Source: Moringa oleifera (taxonomy: Eukaryota; Streptophyta; Magnoliopsida; Brassicales; Moringaceae). Taken from it: a DNA stretch of 64,000 nt. Both the position numbers and the translations under genes were made by a program. This document shows positions 48,940-60,830 of this stretch, in pieces. The notes beneath the pieces were generated by a model. It was not told the DNA's origin, ran no database searches, and saw nothing but the letters and a program-made list of their open reading frames with translations. The stretch's first letter is position 1, and every line of letters starts with the position of its first letter. The stretch lies in the NCBI GenBank assembly GCA_021397835.1, contig JAJFZO010000065.1, positions 1,729,001 through 1,793,000 on the forward strand, read 5' to 3'.

Positions 48940-49149
48940 CACGTGGTACCATGTTTGATGTTAAATAGCTTAAACTTGCTAAAGCAGAATGCACGTGCGA
49001 GGAGGAAGCATAGAAGGAAAGTGGGAACCGCTAAGGTGAGAGCACTCAATTGATTCCAGCCACGTGGACATGGACCCCACCTCCTCGGTTTGGGTTGGCT
49101 TTGCTATACCCACATGATCGCTGACACCTTCCACCACCTTTCTCACGTG
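48940..49149. promoter_or_regulatory. Cluster of four G-boxes (CACGTG)
   Basis: Perfect palindromic CACGTG hexamers lie at 48940-48945, 48992-48997, 49061-49066 and 49144-49149, in an island that is clearly richer in G and C than the DNA around it. G-boxes bind bZIP and bHLH factors. No gene start was found directly beside it; the nearest coding region downstream is the GATA factor, about 2.3 kb away. Confidence 0.6.
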
Positions 49150-49179
49150 CTCTCTGGGCCCCACATCCCTGCAAAGCAA

Positions 49180-51431
49180 AAGTCCAACAAAATAATGAAA
49201 TTAAAAATTACTGTGAAACTAAGAGAAAAAATAAATTAATTAATAGTGATAGAAAAATAACAGTTGGACAAACCTTATCCATTTTACCAAGGCCTATTAA
49301 CCATAACATGGGGATTAGTGTTAATAACGCAGGCTCCCTCTGACTTGGTCGGTATTCTAATTATTGCTTACTGCATAGTATTGTTGTGTTATATTGATAT
49401 AAACATAGATTTTAAAATGGTAAAACAAATCAAAAAATAATTTTGTGGGTTTCATCCAATTTAATTGAACCTTCAGTCATTTATAAGTCATGCATAATGA
49501 ATTCTTGATAGTCCACTAAAACTACTTAATATTTCATCTTAGTGCGCTATAATTAAAGGGTAATCAAAATAAAAGTCAAAATAGATAGTAAAATATAATG
49601 AATTTTAGAAGTTTATATGACATTATTCACGGTACTGATCTTTCAATCGAAGTAAATAGTAAAAAGTAATTCCAAAATTGTAAAATTCAAATTTCTTATT
49701 ACAGATATTTACTAATGCTAACCATGCAACTCTAGTAATTGGACTCTTTGGAATTATTGGGTCAACCTTTTGTGTTTATCTTACTTTTTTGGAAAGATTA
49801 AAAGTAACAAAAAAAAAATCTCAGAAATAGCTTCGTGGATTACATCGTGACCGTCGTTTAGGTTAAGTTGAGCTGTAAGCATCGTGCTTAAACGTGGGCG
49901 AGGGAATATAATCACAGGTTATGATAAGCCAACAGTGGTAGAAACTATAATTAATTAAGCTAAAATAATTGAAATTCAGTGTGGAATTAAAAAAAAAAAC
50001 TAGGAAAAAGAGATGGGCACAGTTTCCAAGAGCCAAATAATAATTATTAAGAGCAGAGGAATCCGGCTGTAAACTTGGACACTAATGGCGTAAACACAGG
50101 GACAAAACCTGCTACAAAGATCGATTCTTTAGGGGGTTGAATTTTTGCTTTTTTTTTAAAATAAAATTAAAAAACCTAACACTGATTCAGTACTTACTTC
50201 ATTAATCAGAGATAATGCCAGATTAGTTAAATTAAAAGATTCCGAAAGTGACTCTTTTGCCCATCTCACAGTGGCTAATACATTTAAGTACGTTGTGGTT
50301 TTTGTGGCAATTAGACGGGGAAGCCATGTGGGTTTAACCCAGTCTATAATTGGTGATTAAGAAAATCTCTGGCTCTGCTCCCGGCTGTTGCCGTTTAAAG
50401 TGACAGCTTGCTTACTTGCACTTTAATAACGAGGGGTAATGGCAAGCTGTCATTAAGGTCATAAATTGGTGATCAACTTGTTTTATTAACTTACTTTGAT
50501 TCCCTCCTTTTATAAGCATACGGATTTACTTTTTTTTTTTGTAATTTTTGGTTAACAATTAAGCACCGCAATTAGGCATAAAGCTTGAAATTATTCACTT
50601 TTCACTTACCAAATTAAAAAAAACTCTTTGTACACTTCTTCCTAATTCTTATTACTTCAAAAATCATTTAATTATTTGAAATCTGATATAAAATATTTTA
50701 TTTTTCAAAAAATACATCTTTTTATGTTAATGTCCTAATTTTTAAAATTTAATTATTCAATAAAATATGTGAATGAAGCTCTTTCACTTCAGCTCTTAAT
50801 TGCACACTTACCCCTTTTTTTCCTTTTTTTTTCTGCTTTATTATAGAGTAAAGCAGCTAATGTTCCTTTACTTTTGGGGTCAAAGGTTACCACTGCCAAC
50901 TCATAGCTTCCCGGACAATAATAAATAAACAAATAAAAATGTTCTCTCATGGGGTAAATTTAGATTAGTTTTAATTAGCTAAAATAGAAAATAATCACAC
51001 AACATAACTGTAAGTTAAATCAATTAAATCAAAAAAGTTTCAAACACCTGACTTCCCCGTTGCTAATTAAATAATCTCTCTTTAGCTCTCCTGCATGTCA
51101 AAAGATGCTCGATGTTTGAGTTAATTACATTTTGGCCCCTGGCTGTGCTCCTCAAAACCCACCCTCATCGTTCCACCCTCCCTCCCTCAGCCTCAGGCAT
51201 CCCCTCCTCTCCCTCTAGAATCTCTAACATCTCTTTCTCTCTCTTAATTGTTCGAAACGCACAGTTTTCCTTCCCTCTCTTTCTTCCCGAAAACTAAGCA
51301 TTATATTTCTTCACATTTTTCATCATTCTCTAGCAGCTTCTTTGAAATTCTCTGTACCTTTCTCTGAAAATTAAAAAATCTCTCTCCATTGTAACTGAAT
51401 TCTGTGTTTCTATCTTATACATTTTCTGTAA
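49180..51431. other. Intergenic and upstream region of the GATA factor gene
   Basis: AT-rich with no gene recognised. From about 51100 the plus strand becomes pyrimidine-rich (ccctccctcagcctcaggc, repeated ctctctttc), typical of a plant 5' untranslated leader reaching to the start codon at 51432. Confidence 0.5.
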
Positions 51432-53120
51432 ATGGAGGCACCGGAGTACTTCATCGGTGGCTATTTCGACGGCGTTGGGGCTCCCGGTGCAGGGGAATTC
51501 TCTCCGGAAAAGAGAATTTCTGAACAAAAATCCGGCGAGAACTTCACCATCGACGACCTCTTCGATTTCTCTAACGAGGACATGATAGTGAGCGACGGGT
51601 TCTTCGACAATGTGACTGGAAATTCTACGGATTCCTCCACAGTCACTGCTGTTGACAGCTGTAACTCCTTCTCTGGCTGCGGAGAGAATCACTACTCATC
51701 TTCCTCCGGGAGCTTCGGTCACCGCAGCTTCGGCGGTGACTCTCAGTTCTCCGGCGAGCTCTGTGTTCCGGTAATCCATTAATCTTTTTTCTTTGGAACA
51801 CTATTTAACGTTGATTGAATTACAGAGCTATTTGAAAATCGAATTTGAGCATTCCTCTTTAGGACGGACAGAATTCTAATAACTGACTAACAAGCACCTG
51901 CAATTTGATGCTTCTCTGTGCATTTACAATTTACTGTTGGACTTCAAAATTTTTCTCCTTCTCTTATTTGTATATATATATACATATCATATTTCATGTT
52001 ACTCTTACATAAATTATAATTTATATATTATAGATACGAGTTGATTATTCAAGCTTGATAACATCACATTCTATCAATTTTTGTGAGAATTAACTTAGCA
52101 AATGAACTAAGATTTTTGGTTTTGTAATTCATAATATTTTTAATTCTAATAGCTTTCCCTCTCCCTCAATTTTTTCTGTAGGTTTGGAGTGTATCAAAAG
52201 CCAAATTTATAAAAAAAAATAAATAAATTGGTAGATACAAGTAAGAATGGGGTTGAAATATGGTAAAATTCAATGAACAACTCTTAAGAAATATTGAGGT
52301 AAAAACAGACACGTATTTATGTTACTTTGTATTATCTAATCTGAAATTGATCATTTAAACAGTGAATCGCTTTTTTTAATCAAAAATTAAAATTTACATT
52401 TATAAATTTTAGAATCAAATGTTGAGTTATGGGAACTGAATTTTAATTTTTCTATTGGGTGTTGAACAGTACGATGACTTGGCGGAGTTAGAATGGCTCT
52501 CAAATTTCGTTGAGGACTCATTCTCAGCCGAGCAAAATCTACAAAACAGCCTCCACATTTTGTCTGGATCCAAGCCACTCACGCCCGAATCCTCCTCCTC
52601 CTCAACCCAACCGAACTCCGCCGCCCAGAATCCCTCCACCGCCATTTTCAGCCCCGACACTCCTCTGCCTGGCAAGGCCCGCTCCAAGCGCTCTCGGGCA
52701 GCGCCATGCGATTGGTCCACACGTCTTCTTCACCTCTCCACGAAAGCGAGCCCGTCGAAGAAGCGGGACAATGTGAACCCGGATTCGTCTGGCCGCAAAT
52801 GCCTGCACTGCGCGGCAGAGAAGACCCCGCAATGGCGAACTGGGCCCATGGGACCCAAAACGCTGTGTAATGCATGCGGCGTCCGGTACAAGTCCGGTCG
52901 GTTAGTGCCCGAGTACCGCCCGGCTGCGAGCCCGACTTTTGTGTCTGCAAAGCACTCCAACTCGCACAGGAAGGTCTTGGAGCTGAGGAGGCAAAAGGAG
53001 TTCCACAGAGCGCAGCAGCAACAGTTCCTCGGTCAAAGCCCGATATTTGGCGTATCCAGCGGTGGAGATGAGTTCTTGATTCATCATCATGGTGGGCCCG
53101 AGTTTAGGCGCATGATTTAG
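51432..53120 (+). CDS. GATA zinc-finger transcription factor, subfamily I (GATA9/GATA12-like)
   Basis: Two exons, 51432-51770 and 52470-53120, join in phase (CCG|gtaatc ... aacag|TAC) to give 329 aa. The N-terminal half holds acidic motifs of subfamily [15 protein letters not shown] near residue 37, and [19 protein letters not shown] directly after the splice. A basic KARSKRSRA segment, a likely nuclear signal, precedes one type IV finger C-x2-C-x18-C-x2-C at about residues 224-249 ([18 protein letters not shown], then [20 protein letters not shown]), followed by [20 protein letters not shown] and a short tail PEFRRMI. These factors bind WGATAR sites in the nucleus. The tail and the [10 protein letters not shown] motif fit GATA9/GATA12 best; the exact orthologue is not settled. 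The exon 2 GC content is well above its surroundings. Confidence 0.95.
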
Positions 53121-55760
53121 TGGGCCATGGCAGTAGGATACAAATTAGTGAATGGAATATTAATTAAGTATAACATTGCTGATTTAGCTTTGTCAAATTT
53201 TGATCATAAAAAAATTTTAGTTCCTAGATTCTCCTGTGAAAAAAAAAAAGAAGTTAAAATCAAAGTTGGGAAAGACAAAGCCAGGGACTGATAAGGTGGA
53301 GGATGAAGGACAGGAAATTAGGGTTCTATGATGTACTCTTAATCCCAAATTGATATTTTCTGGGCTAAATTGGGCAAAAATTTTAAAAGCCATTTTATTT
53401 TTATGGTTTTCTATTGAGAAAGAAAATAGAAATAATTTGAACATGGGAGAGGAAGAATCATTGATAAGAAATATCTATGGCAAATGGGGAGTTATGTGGA
53501 ATCCAAGCCAACCTGCAATGCTTTAATGGGACCAGTGGGCCAAAACAAAACAGAGGATGGTGAGCCCATAACTAAAAAGTACATGTGCACATGACAACCT
53601 AGCTAGCCTGCTACCTCAAACTTGAAGTAACATGGACACCAAATTTCATGAATTTCATAATGAATTCTCTCTTTCCATTCAAACTTAAAAAACCGAGAAA
53701 ATTAAAAAAATAATTTTAAATTTATTAACGCATCATTTAACGTGAAAACTCCAAGGGGATGATTGTCTCTTTCCACAGGCTTTCATTTTTGAGGCTCCCC
53801 AAAATTATCGGGTGCATGGATTTCAGTGCCAAAAACCAATAATCAAGAAGAATTTTTAATAGTTTTACAAAGTGAAAGCATTGTATTGTAGGTACGATCA
53901 CATAAAATTTTAAAATTAAGAATTAATGGCTTAGCTTGCAAAACGGTGCACTAAAGTCATGTGGGTATTGAGTAACGAAGAAATAATCAGAATTAGGTGC
54001 ACATTAGGGTTGACATGTGTGATTGTCGACCAGTCCCTAGACATCTCAGCTTCCATGGGTCCACTCTTATTTTTCATCACCAAGTCCTATTAATTTGCAT
54101 GATAATTCTTCCTAGGTTATGGTGATTTATAATCCCTATTTTAATTGTTTAATTTATTTTTCCATGGGTGTGACGGTCCATTCATGTATTTACACACATG
54201 CGTATGCTATACTATATGGCGGTACATAGAAAGTACACAAGCATCGTGGGCATGCACATAAACTATAAGTGTATAATATTATATAGTAGTGTTTAACATT
54301 ATTTGTATAAGTGTGGGAGAGATGCATGTGACAATGAAAGAAGAGCACATGCAGTAAGGCAGTTGAATGGCCTTGTGAGGATAATGCATCCAAACTTTCT
54401 CTTTGGCTTTATTGCCCATTTTGTCTATGTAAGGATATTCTACTGGCACCTTTGTTTGTTTGTCTTTTTTTTTTCCTGGGAAGATCTTCACAGGTTTTTG
54501 TTGCCTTGCTCTCTCTCTCTCTCTCTTTGTATTTACCCATTCATGTCTCATTTTTATCATAAATAGTTACTTATCACAATCAAATAAATTTATGCATATT
54601 TTTAATTGTTTGATCATCAAAATCTAACAAAGATTTTTTGTATTAAGTGTGTTTCATCAAATTTCAAGAACAATATGGTAGTAAAATTAACTATTTGAAT
54701 TGAAATTAAAAATTAAGTAAAAATCAACAAATCTAACTTTGTACATTTACCATTTTAAATATTTGGTAAGTGTGAATAGAGAGCCCTATCAAGAGAGTTA
54801 TAACTAAATGCCTAAATTTCTCAACTCCCTGGTACAATACTTATGTAATTAGCATGTGATCAACAAGTTAAGAGCATGGGTGACATATATAGGCTGCCCA
54901 CAGGCCTGACAATCCCTTCCTCTCAATTTCAATTTTCAAGCTCCATGGTCCCCATTAGCTGCTAGCAAATGATTTTTTAAATAATAATCGTCACATCCAA
55001 TTCACAATGGAGAAAAATGTTAATAATATATATATGAAAATTTGACTATGCAAATACTTTTATCCTAATCAATTAAGTCTGTTATTCACAACAAATTGCA
55101 TAAATATCTTGTTATTGGATCAGGTATCCTGAATTAGTAACTCATTTTTTGCCCGTATATATCAATAGGTCAAGAACTTGGCACCGTGGAATCCAAGCAT
55201 TTGACTACACAAAGTTGAGTTAGGGGTAGGTCTGAAGTCGAATTTGTGCGCCACATAAGGTTAGGGGCATGCATCATGGCCACATGCCTAACGTAATTAG
55301 CCAAAGCCTTTCTTGGTGCCCGACTGCCTGGTGGATGTCTCTTTCTTTTCAGCTGAGGCTCCACTTACATGTTCTCTGTCTGTTCTTTCTTTTAGCAAGG
55401 CAAATAGTTCAAACATTAATTGTTATTTAGAAAAGAATATAAAAAGTGAAAGAGAGTTACCATACTTAGGAGGTTCTCATTTAAGTTGCATCTACAAGTG
55501 CAAGAGATTACAGGTAATGTTAACGCTAGGGATCTTCAATAAAAGTTGAACCAACTCATATGGATGCATCACTCACCATATAAATAGAACGTCCTATCAG
55601 TCAGAAAACTGAGAGGGTGACGCTATGTATCCTATAATCACAGAGAAGGAAGTTTGTGCACACAGCACGCCATTGTGCACGGGATGTGAATGAGAAGCAA
55701 CCTCCTCCATCTTCACTTTGTCAAAACTGCCCGTGAGTGACTAAACCTATCTGTGTCTTT
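53121..55760. other. Intergenic, no secure gene
   Basis: The GATA 3' region is followed by AT-rich DNA with a short (CT)n run near 54509-54526. A less AT-rich patch at 55170-55400 has an open minus-strand frame (65 codons, containing RHPPGSRAPRKALANY) that I could not assign and do not call a gene. Confidence 0.45.
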
Positions 55761-55767
55761 TGTAAGC

Positions 55768-55775
55768 TATAAATA
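55768..55775 (+). promoter_or_regulatory. TATA box of the small three-exon gene
   Basis: tataaata in the context gctataaataggc. Transcription would start near 55800, and the coding start at 55901 is a normal distance away. Confidence 0.7.
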
Positions 55776-55847
55776 GGCTGATGCATATGGGTATGCTTCA
55801 GAGTTGAGAGCAAAGCAAGAGGGCAAAGGAACATCTCTTTGGCGGTG

Positions 55848-55949
55848 ATGGGCTGCAACCCACTGTGGGTGCTTCAGAGAATTGGGCTTTTGGTTTATTT
55901 ATGGCTGCTGACAGTTGTTGCTCCATCGAAACGGAGCCCAAGACCTTGA
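55848..55949 (+). other. Upstream open reading frame overlapping the small gene's start
   Basis: The first ATG after the TATA box opens a 33-codon frame (MGCNPLWVLQRIG..., hydrophobic middle) that ends at a TGA 49 nt past the main start codon, in another frame. If the transcript starts near 55800, scanning ribosomes would meet it first. This would lower translation of the main product unless it is bypassed. The peptide itself could also be read as a short signal-peptide-like sequence, but nothing further supports that. Confidence 0.5.
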
Positions 55950-56542
55950 ATGAAGGCCAACTTAGCCACGCCAGAGTAACTTATTCTCCTATTTTCTTTT
56001 CGCTCAAACAAATATCATCTAAGACTGAAAGTTCCTTTGATCCATCTTGGAAAGATAATTAGGTCAGATGAATGCTTCAGTTTGACCTATCGAAAAAGGC
56101 TTTAAAGAGCATTTTGTCTGTAAATCAATAATAAAACTATAGAAAGACTTTTTACAAAACAAGCTTTCTAATTAATGTTCAAGTATAACATCATCTTTTG
56201 CAGGAAATGGCAGCAGGAGTTATCCAGAAGCTGGAACCAAGTGAAGCCTCAACAATATTCAGTGAGGTCTGCTCTCTTAATTATCCACTGATTAACTAAC
56301 GATTAACATCTAATAATCAGAAGAAAACTTGCTTGATTAAGTGTTGCCTTGGTCACAATACATTTGTGCAGGGATCATTAAGACCAACAGTTTCGATCAA
56401 GGAGATGAACCCGACAGAAGATCCAGTTGACAAGCCGAAAGCCCAGATGACCGAAAGACCTTGCCAATGCTCATGCACCTCTGTCAATCCAGATTCTTCT
56501 GCTCACATGACTGTTAGAGAGCCTCTTTCTGCTCCCTTCTGA
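55901..56542 (+). CDS. Predicted small protein of 102 aa, three exons, unrecognised family
   Basis: Three exons with GT-AG borders and phase-0 junctions: 55901-55975 (ends AGA|gtaact), 56204-56266 (ttttgcag|GAA ... GAG|gtctgc) and 56372-56542 (tgtgcag|GGA ... TGA). The protein starts MAADSCCSIETEPKTLNEG. Its middle (LSHAREMAAGVIQKLEPSE, then ASTIFSEG) looks like a short helix-rich module. The tail is polar with CQCSC and ends REPLSAPF. There is no signal peptide or membrane segment in this frame. A TATA box 130 bases upstream, clear splice acceptors and a reading frame kept across two introns support a real gene. The donor of intron 2 (gtctgc) is weak. I do not recognise the family. The alternative is a non-coding transcript in which these frames arise by chance. 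Confidence 0.6.
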
Positions 56543-56890
56543 AACTTCATCTCCGGTTAGCACATGCATGTTGACAACATACTAATTGGACTTCAGGAGT
56601 TTGGTCCTGAAAGCTTGTTTAATGCTAATAATAATATGGTCTAGGCCATTGAGGTGGCCATTTGGATTGTATATCAGATCTCATGAACGTTTCTGTGGGA
56701 CTGTAATAATCTTGAGAGTCCAAGTCAAGTATGCCTGTATAGACTAAACATGAAAGTGTAGCCTGGACGATAGAATGAACGCGCGTCAGAAATGGAAAGA
56801 AAATTTAAGTACTATTAATATAGTGATTTAACGGGCAAGGGCATACAGTTATTAAATTACGAAAGTAACCAAAATAATGTGACGAAAGTA
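56543..56890. other. 3' region of the small gene and spacer
   Basis: Probably the 3' untranslated region of the 102-aa gene to about 56760, then spacer. No other gene was seen. Confidence 0.4.
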
Positions 56891-56904
56891 ACCAAAATAA
56901 TGTG
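56859..56904. repeat. 23-bp tandem duplication upstream of NUP35
   Basis: acgaaagtaaccaaaataat plus gtg occurs twice in a row at about 56859-56881 and 56882-56904, without visible difference. It lies just before the proposed NUP35 promoter region. Confidence 0.85.
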
Positions 56905-56959
56905 GAAAGGTTATTCGATAGACCAGGTTATTTCCGTCATTACGCTGAACCAAGAGACT

Positions 56960-57949
56960 ACCAGGGGCCGACATATTCAATTTTGAATTGGAGGGCCTAC
57001 GGGTCTCATCTCACTTGTATTAGGGTTCTTCAGCCCGCCCCATTTGAGCGGAGAGCTCTCCCAGAATTTTTGGCAGGAAAACCCTAAATCCCCCAAGGAC
57101 CTACAGGTACTCTCGCCCACTCTTTTTCCCATGAAATACAGATGTGTATTTGTGTAGATATATGTATAGGTCTGCGTTTCGGAACTTGTTATCTTTAGGT
57201 ATGGTATAATTTCTTGTTTGGTTGCCGGGAAAATAAAAGAAGAGAAAAGAATGTTCGGGACTTCTTTTGCTTCAAGAAGGAATTCCCCGTTAACAATGCT
57301 TACGTTTGCTGCTGCGTTGGTACTGAGAGAACCGAAGCCGTGATCAACTGTTTTTTTTTTTTTTTTTTGATGACTGGGGGTTTTATTTTTATCGAGTATA
57401 ATTTTACTTTTACTATGCTTCTTTCTATACCACCAGGGCAGACTGGGTACATTTTCTTTTAAGTCCTTTAGAGCTAAGTTGTAGTTTTATGGTTTGCTTC
57501 AGTGGAGTGTTACATGTTTAGTAAAGCTGATCACCTGGTGCTAACGATTCTTGATTTATGCTCGGTTTTATTGAATTCCCCATTCTCTTCCAATCTGGGT
57601 GGGTATATCTTCACATTTTGAGCAAATTTAGAGATACTTTTTCTGGGTTACTTTATTGGCTGTTTTGCTGCTCAGAAAACCTACAAATAGGGGTTAAAAA
57701 GTGTTTCTTGGCATTTCTTAGTTGCATTATATTTTGGAGGTAAGGTGGTCATCTAGCTGACCTGAGTTGAGACTGAGGATTACTTCAGTATTTAATCATC
57801 TTAATTCTTTTTCCGAATTGAAAAATCATTCCCGAGTGACGCTGTTTGAGATTCATTCTTCTCAATTTGCCCCATTTTGTCTGAAACAGAGTGTAGTAGT
57901 TCTTACCTCTTGCTTTACAGCGACCAGTTTTCTTTGGTGAACATCATAA
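56960..57949 (+). promoter_or_regulatory. NUP35 promoter and 5' leader with probable intron
   Basis: A first non-coding exon probably ends at 57106 (cctacag then gtactc). The acceptor tgctttacag ends at 57920, 29 bases before the start codon, giving a leader intron of about 814 bp. Telo-box-like motifs (ttagggtt near 57019, aaaccctaaa near 57079) lie in the first exon/promoter, as is common in plant housekeeping genes. Confidence 0.55.
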
Positions 57950-60568
57950 ATGAACACTACAGTGCATAGAACTCCCAGATCCGGGAGCCAATCATTGTTT
58001 TTCCAAGATTTGTCTTCTCCCATTTCTGCAAGGAGGGGGAAATTTTCAAGTCCTAGTCAGGCAGCAGCAGTTTCTGCTCTATGGCGTGAAAATTTTGGCG
58101 GTTCAGATCTTCCACCGCCTCCCATGTACACGTTGGAGGACCGCTCAGATTTCTCTCCTGAATCTGGAATACTAGATTACCCAGCATCTCCAGAAATCAA
58201 ATCAAACCTAAGAACTCCAATTAGTAGTTCTGGTCGGGACTTCTCAACTCCTGCAAAAGGCAAATCAGAGGCTAGCACTTCTTTTGCTCTAGTGGGTGGC
58301 CAGCAGAATCAACATGGATCTGGTAGTTCTAGTTGGTGGTCACCAGCAAAGCCTAGTAGTAGTGAGCAGGAGGACAAAGGAAAGGGTTCTCCTGTTGATG
58401 GTGTGGTTCAGCCTGCTATGTTTTTCACACTTCCTCCCCCAAGGGAAGTCGCAAGGCCAGAAATGCAGCAGAAAAGCTTACCTGCAGCAAACCTTGATGA
58501 GGAAGAGTGGGTAACTATTTATGGGTAAGGTCTTTATTTCATTTTCTGTTTTCTAATTGGTTCATTTGCTGCTAGTCAGAGTTTAGTGTTTATGCGCTTT
58601 ACTTTAAAGTGGATGCTTAACCCTAGGGGAATGCATAAGATATGTTTTTGGAGGATTAATTTGGAAAGTCATAATGGTGAAGAAAGATGTTCATTAAGAT
58701 GCAAGACAACGGACTGCCCTGAGGGATGACTACAGTTGTTCTGTGCTGCATGGTGATTTCTATATCATTGGATGCATATCATCTTTAGTTGTTTAATATA
58801 ATGAATTCCATAGTTAGTCCAATCAGGGGTTACTTTAAATTTTATGGGAAAATCCTCATGTATTCCTATTGAGTGGTAAGAGTTAATTGAGGAACAGATT
58901 GATTATTTTAAATATCAATTATTGGCTGTCTTTGACATGTAGTGTGTCATTTAGCTGTTGCTTGTTTATGATTGCTCCCTTCTCGCTCTAAAAAAAATGA
59001 AAAGAAAAGCAGATTAACTTCTTAAAATTAGATTCACGATTTGCTTAGTAGGACTGATGCTTGACCTCCTGTCACCTCCTGTTATGTATTTGATTTTACT
59101 ATGTTCGTGGGTAATTGTGTACAACATATGAGGTTCATTTACACCTGAGGTAGAAGTATTATTCTGACACGTTAGCTCTGAAGCTGATGGTTTTGAGTGA
59201 AATTGTTGATTAGGGGTCATGATGATCATTCAAGCATGAAAATAGGAAGATTGGTTTTTTTAGTTTTATGATCATGATGGCAATTAGTAATCTGTATCAA
59301 AATGGGTTTTAAAGTTTCCTGAGGAGTTTAATGACAATATGTAACTGTTCAAAAATGAGGCACACTCTTCCGACCAGTTGCAATTCACAACCATTGTTTT
59401 TGGCTTGGGCAAAAGATTTTTGAGTTCCAATCTGATTCAAATTGAAGATTGGATGCATGATCGAACTAACTGGACAATCTAATATGGTTGTTCTGTTCGA
59501 GAAGTGAGACGCATCAGTGAGAAGTTGATATGATGTGTTACCTTGATAAGGGATCTGTGCAATGATTAAGCATTGGTGAAATATCAGCATTATAAGCTTG
59601 ATGCAAGTTCTTGCTGTACCACATCCCTTATAGATATAAATAAAATTAGTTTCAAAGAGTAATCATATTGGTCTACCTCCTTTGGAGTATTTTGCGTTGT
59701 TTGAGGCATCAACTTCAGGTGATTGAAAGATTTTAAAACCTGCCACGATGCGTTATGTTTATGCTCAAACTCATGAAAGCTATATTTCTAATCGTTACAT
59801 TGTTATACTTATCTTAGTGACCAAATGCATAAGCTTTTCCTGTTTTTTCATATCTAGACCTAAAACACTAATATTGAAAGCTCATTTTCAGATTCTCTTC
59901 GGCTGACACCAATTTAGTTTTGCGGGAGTTTGAAAAGTGTGGTGTGATCTTGAAACATGTGCCTGGTCCAAGGGATGCTAACTGGATGCACGTGTGTTAT
60001 CAGGTTATTCTTCTTTCCTATCACTAAAAGTTTGATCTCTCGTGCTCATTTCTGATTTAAGAATAAATGATCGCTTCTTCATATCCTTCAATTGCTCTTT
60101 TTTGTGTGCTTGTGGAATTAACATTTTATTTGGAAGGCAGTAAGTGGTTTTTTTTTTTTTTGATTAGTAAAGGATGTATTCAAATTGGGTACTTTGAATG
60201 TGTTGGCGTCTCATGCCTTTTAAACTAATAAGTGACACTAATTTTTATTTTGATTGATGCAGCATCAGTCTGATGCTCAAAAGGCTCTTAGTAAAAATGG
60301 GATGCAGATCAATGGAGTCTTAATTGTAGGCGTCAAGCCACTGGATCCAATGCAGCTGCAGGCTTTCAATGAAAGAGTCAACAACCAAGGATTTATGACT
60401 TTACCCCCACCATCTCATAGAAATTCTGAGCTGACAACACTGAGAGCCTCTCATCGGCCCTATTATCTTCAAAATGGCAATGCCAGTACTCGGCAGTCAG
60501 GAGGTGCCATTGCTTCTCCAGCAAAGTCACTGGTGTCAAAAGTCATGGATTTGATGTTTGGTGTGTAG
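57950..60568 (+). CDS. NUP35: Nucleoporin NUP35/NUP53 (MPPN family), three exons
   Basis: Exons 57950-58524, 59892-60003 and 60263-60568 join in phase (GG|A at the first junction, CAG|CAT at the second) to give 330 aa. The N-terminal part is Ser/Pro-rich and disordered (TPRSGSQSLFFQDLSSPISA, SALWRENFGG). The RRM-like MPPN domain starts at about residue 182 with EEEWVTIYGFSSADTN and continues through LREFEKCGVILKHVPGPRDA, WMHVCYQHQSDAQKALSKNG and INGVLIVGVKPLD. The C-terminal LVSKVMDLMFGV is the amphipathic helix that binds the nuclear envelope membrane in this family. NUP35/53 links inner-ring nucleoporins to the pore membrane. Length fits plant homologues. No damage was seen. Confidence 0.95.
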
Positions 60569-60830
60569 TTTATCTGATTTTCCAGGTGGTTGTGTAGTAT
60601 CTTGTTACAAGCAATTGCGGAACTGCATTTTCTCACAGTTCAAATATAGAATCCAGAGTTTCTGTCAATCAGCTTTGAATCCATATACTTTACAAATTAG
60701 GAAATATAATATTTCTTCTGCATGGCACTGAAATTGTGTAACATTGTCCTTGTCATTGGGTATGAGAGATGACAGTGTCTGGCCATGGGGTTATATGTAA
60801 AACTATGAGATTTGTTTGACAATCGAAGTT

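Noticed and set aside
52510..53090. Several open frames on both strands over GATA exon 2
   Set aside because: The GC-rich exon lacks stop codons in other frames. Only one frame gives the GATA zinc finger and joins exon 1 in phase.
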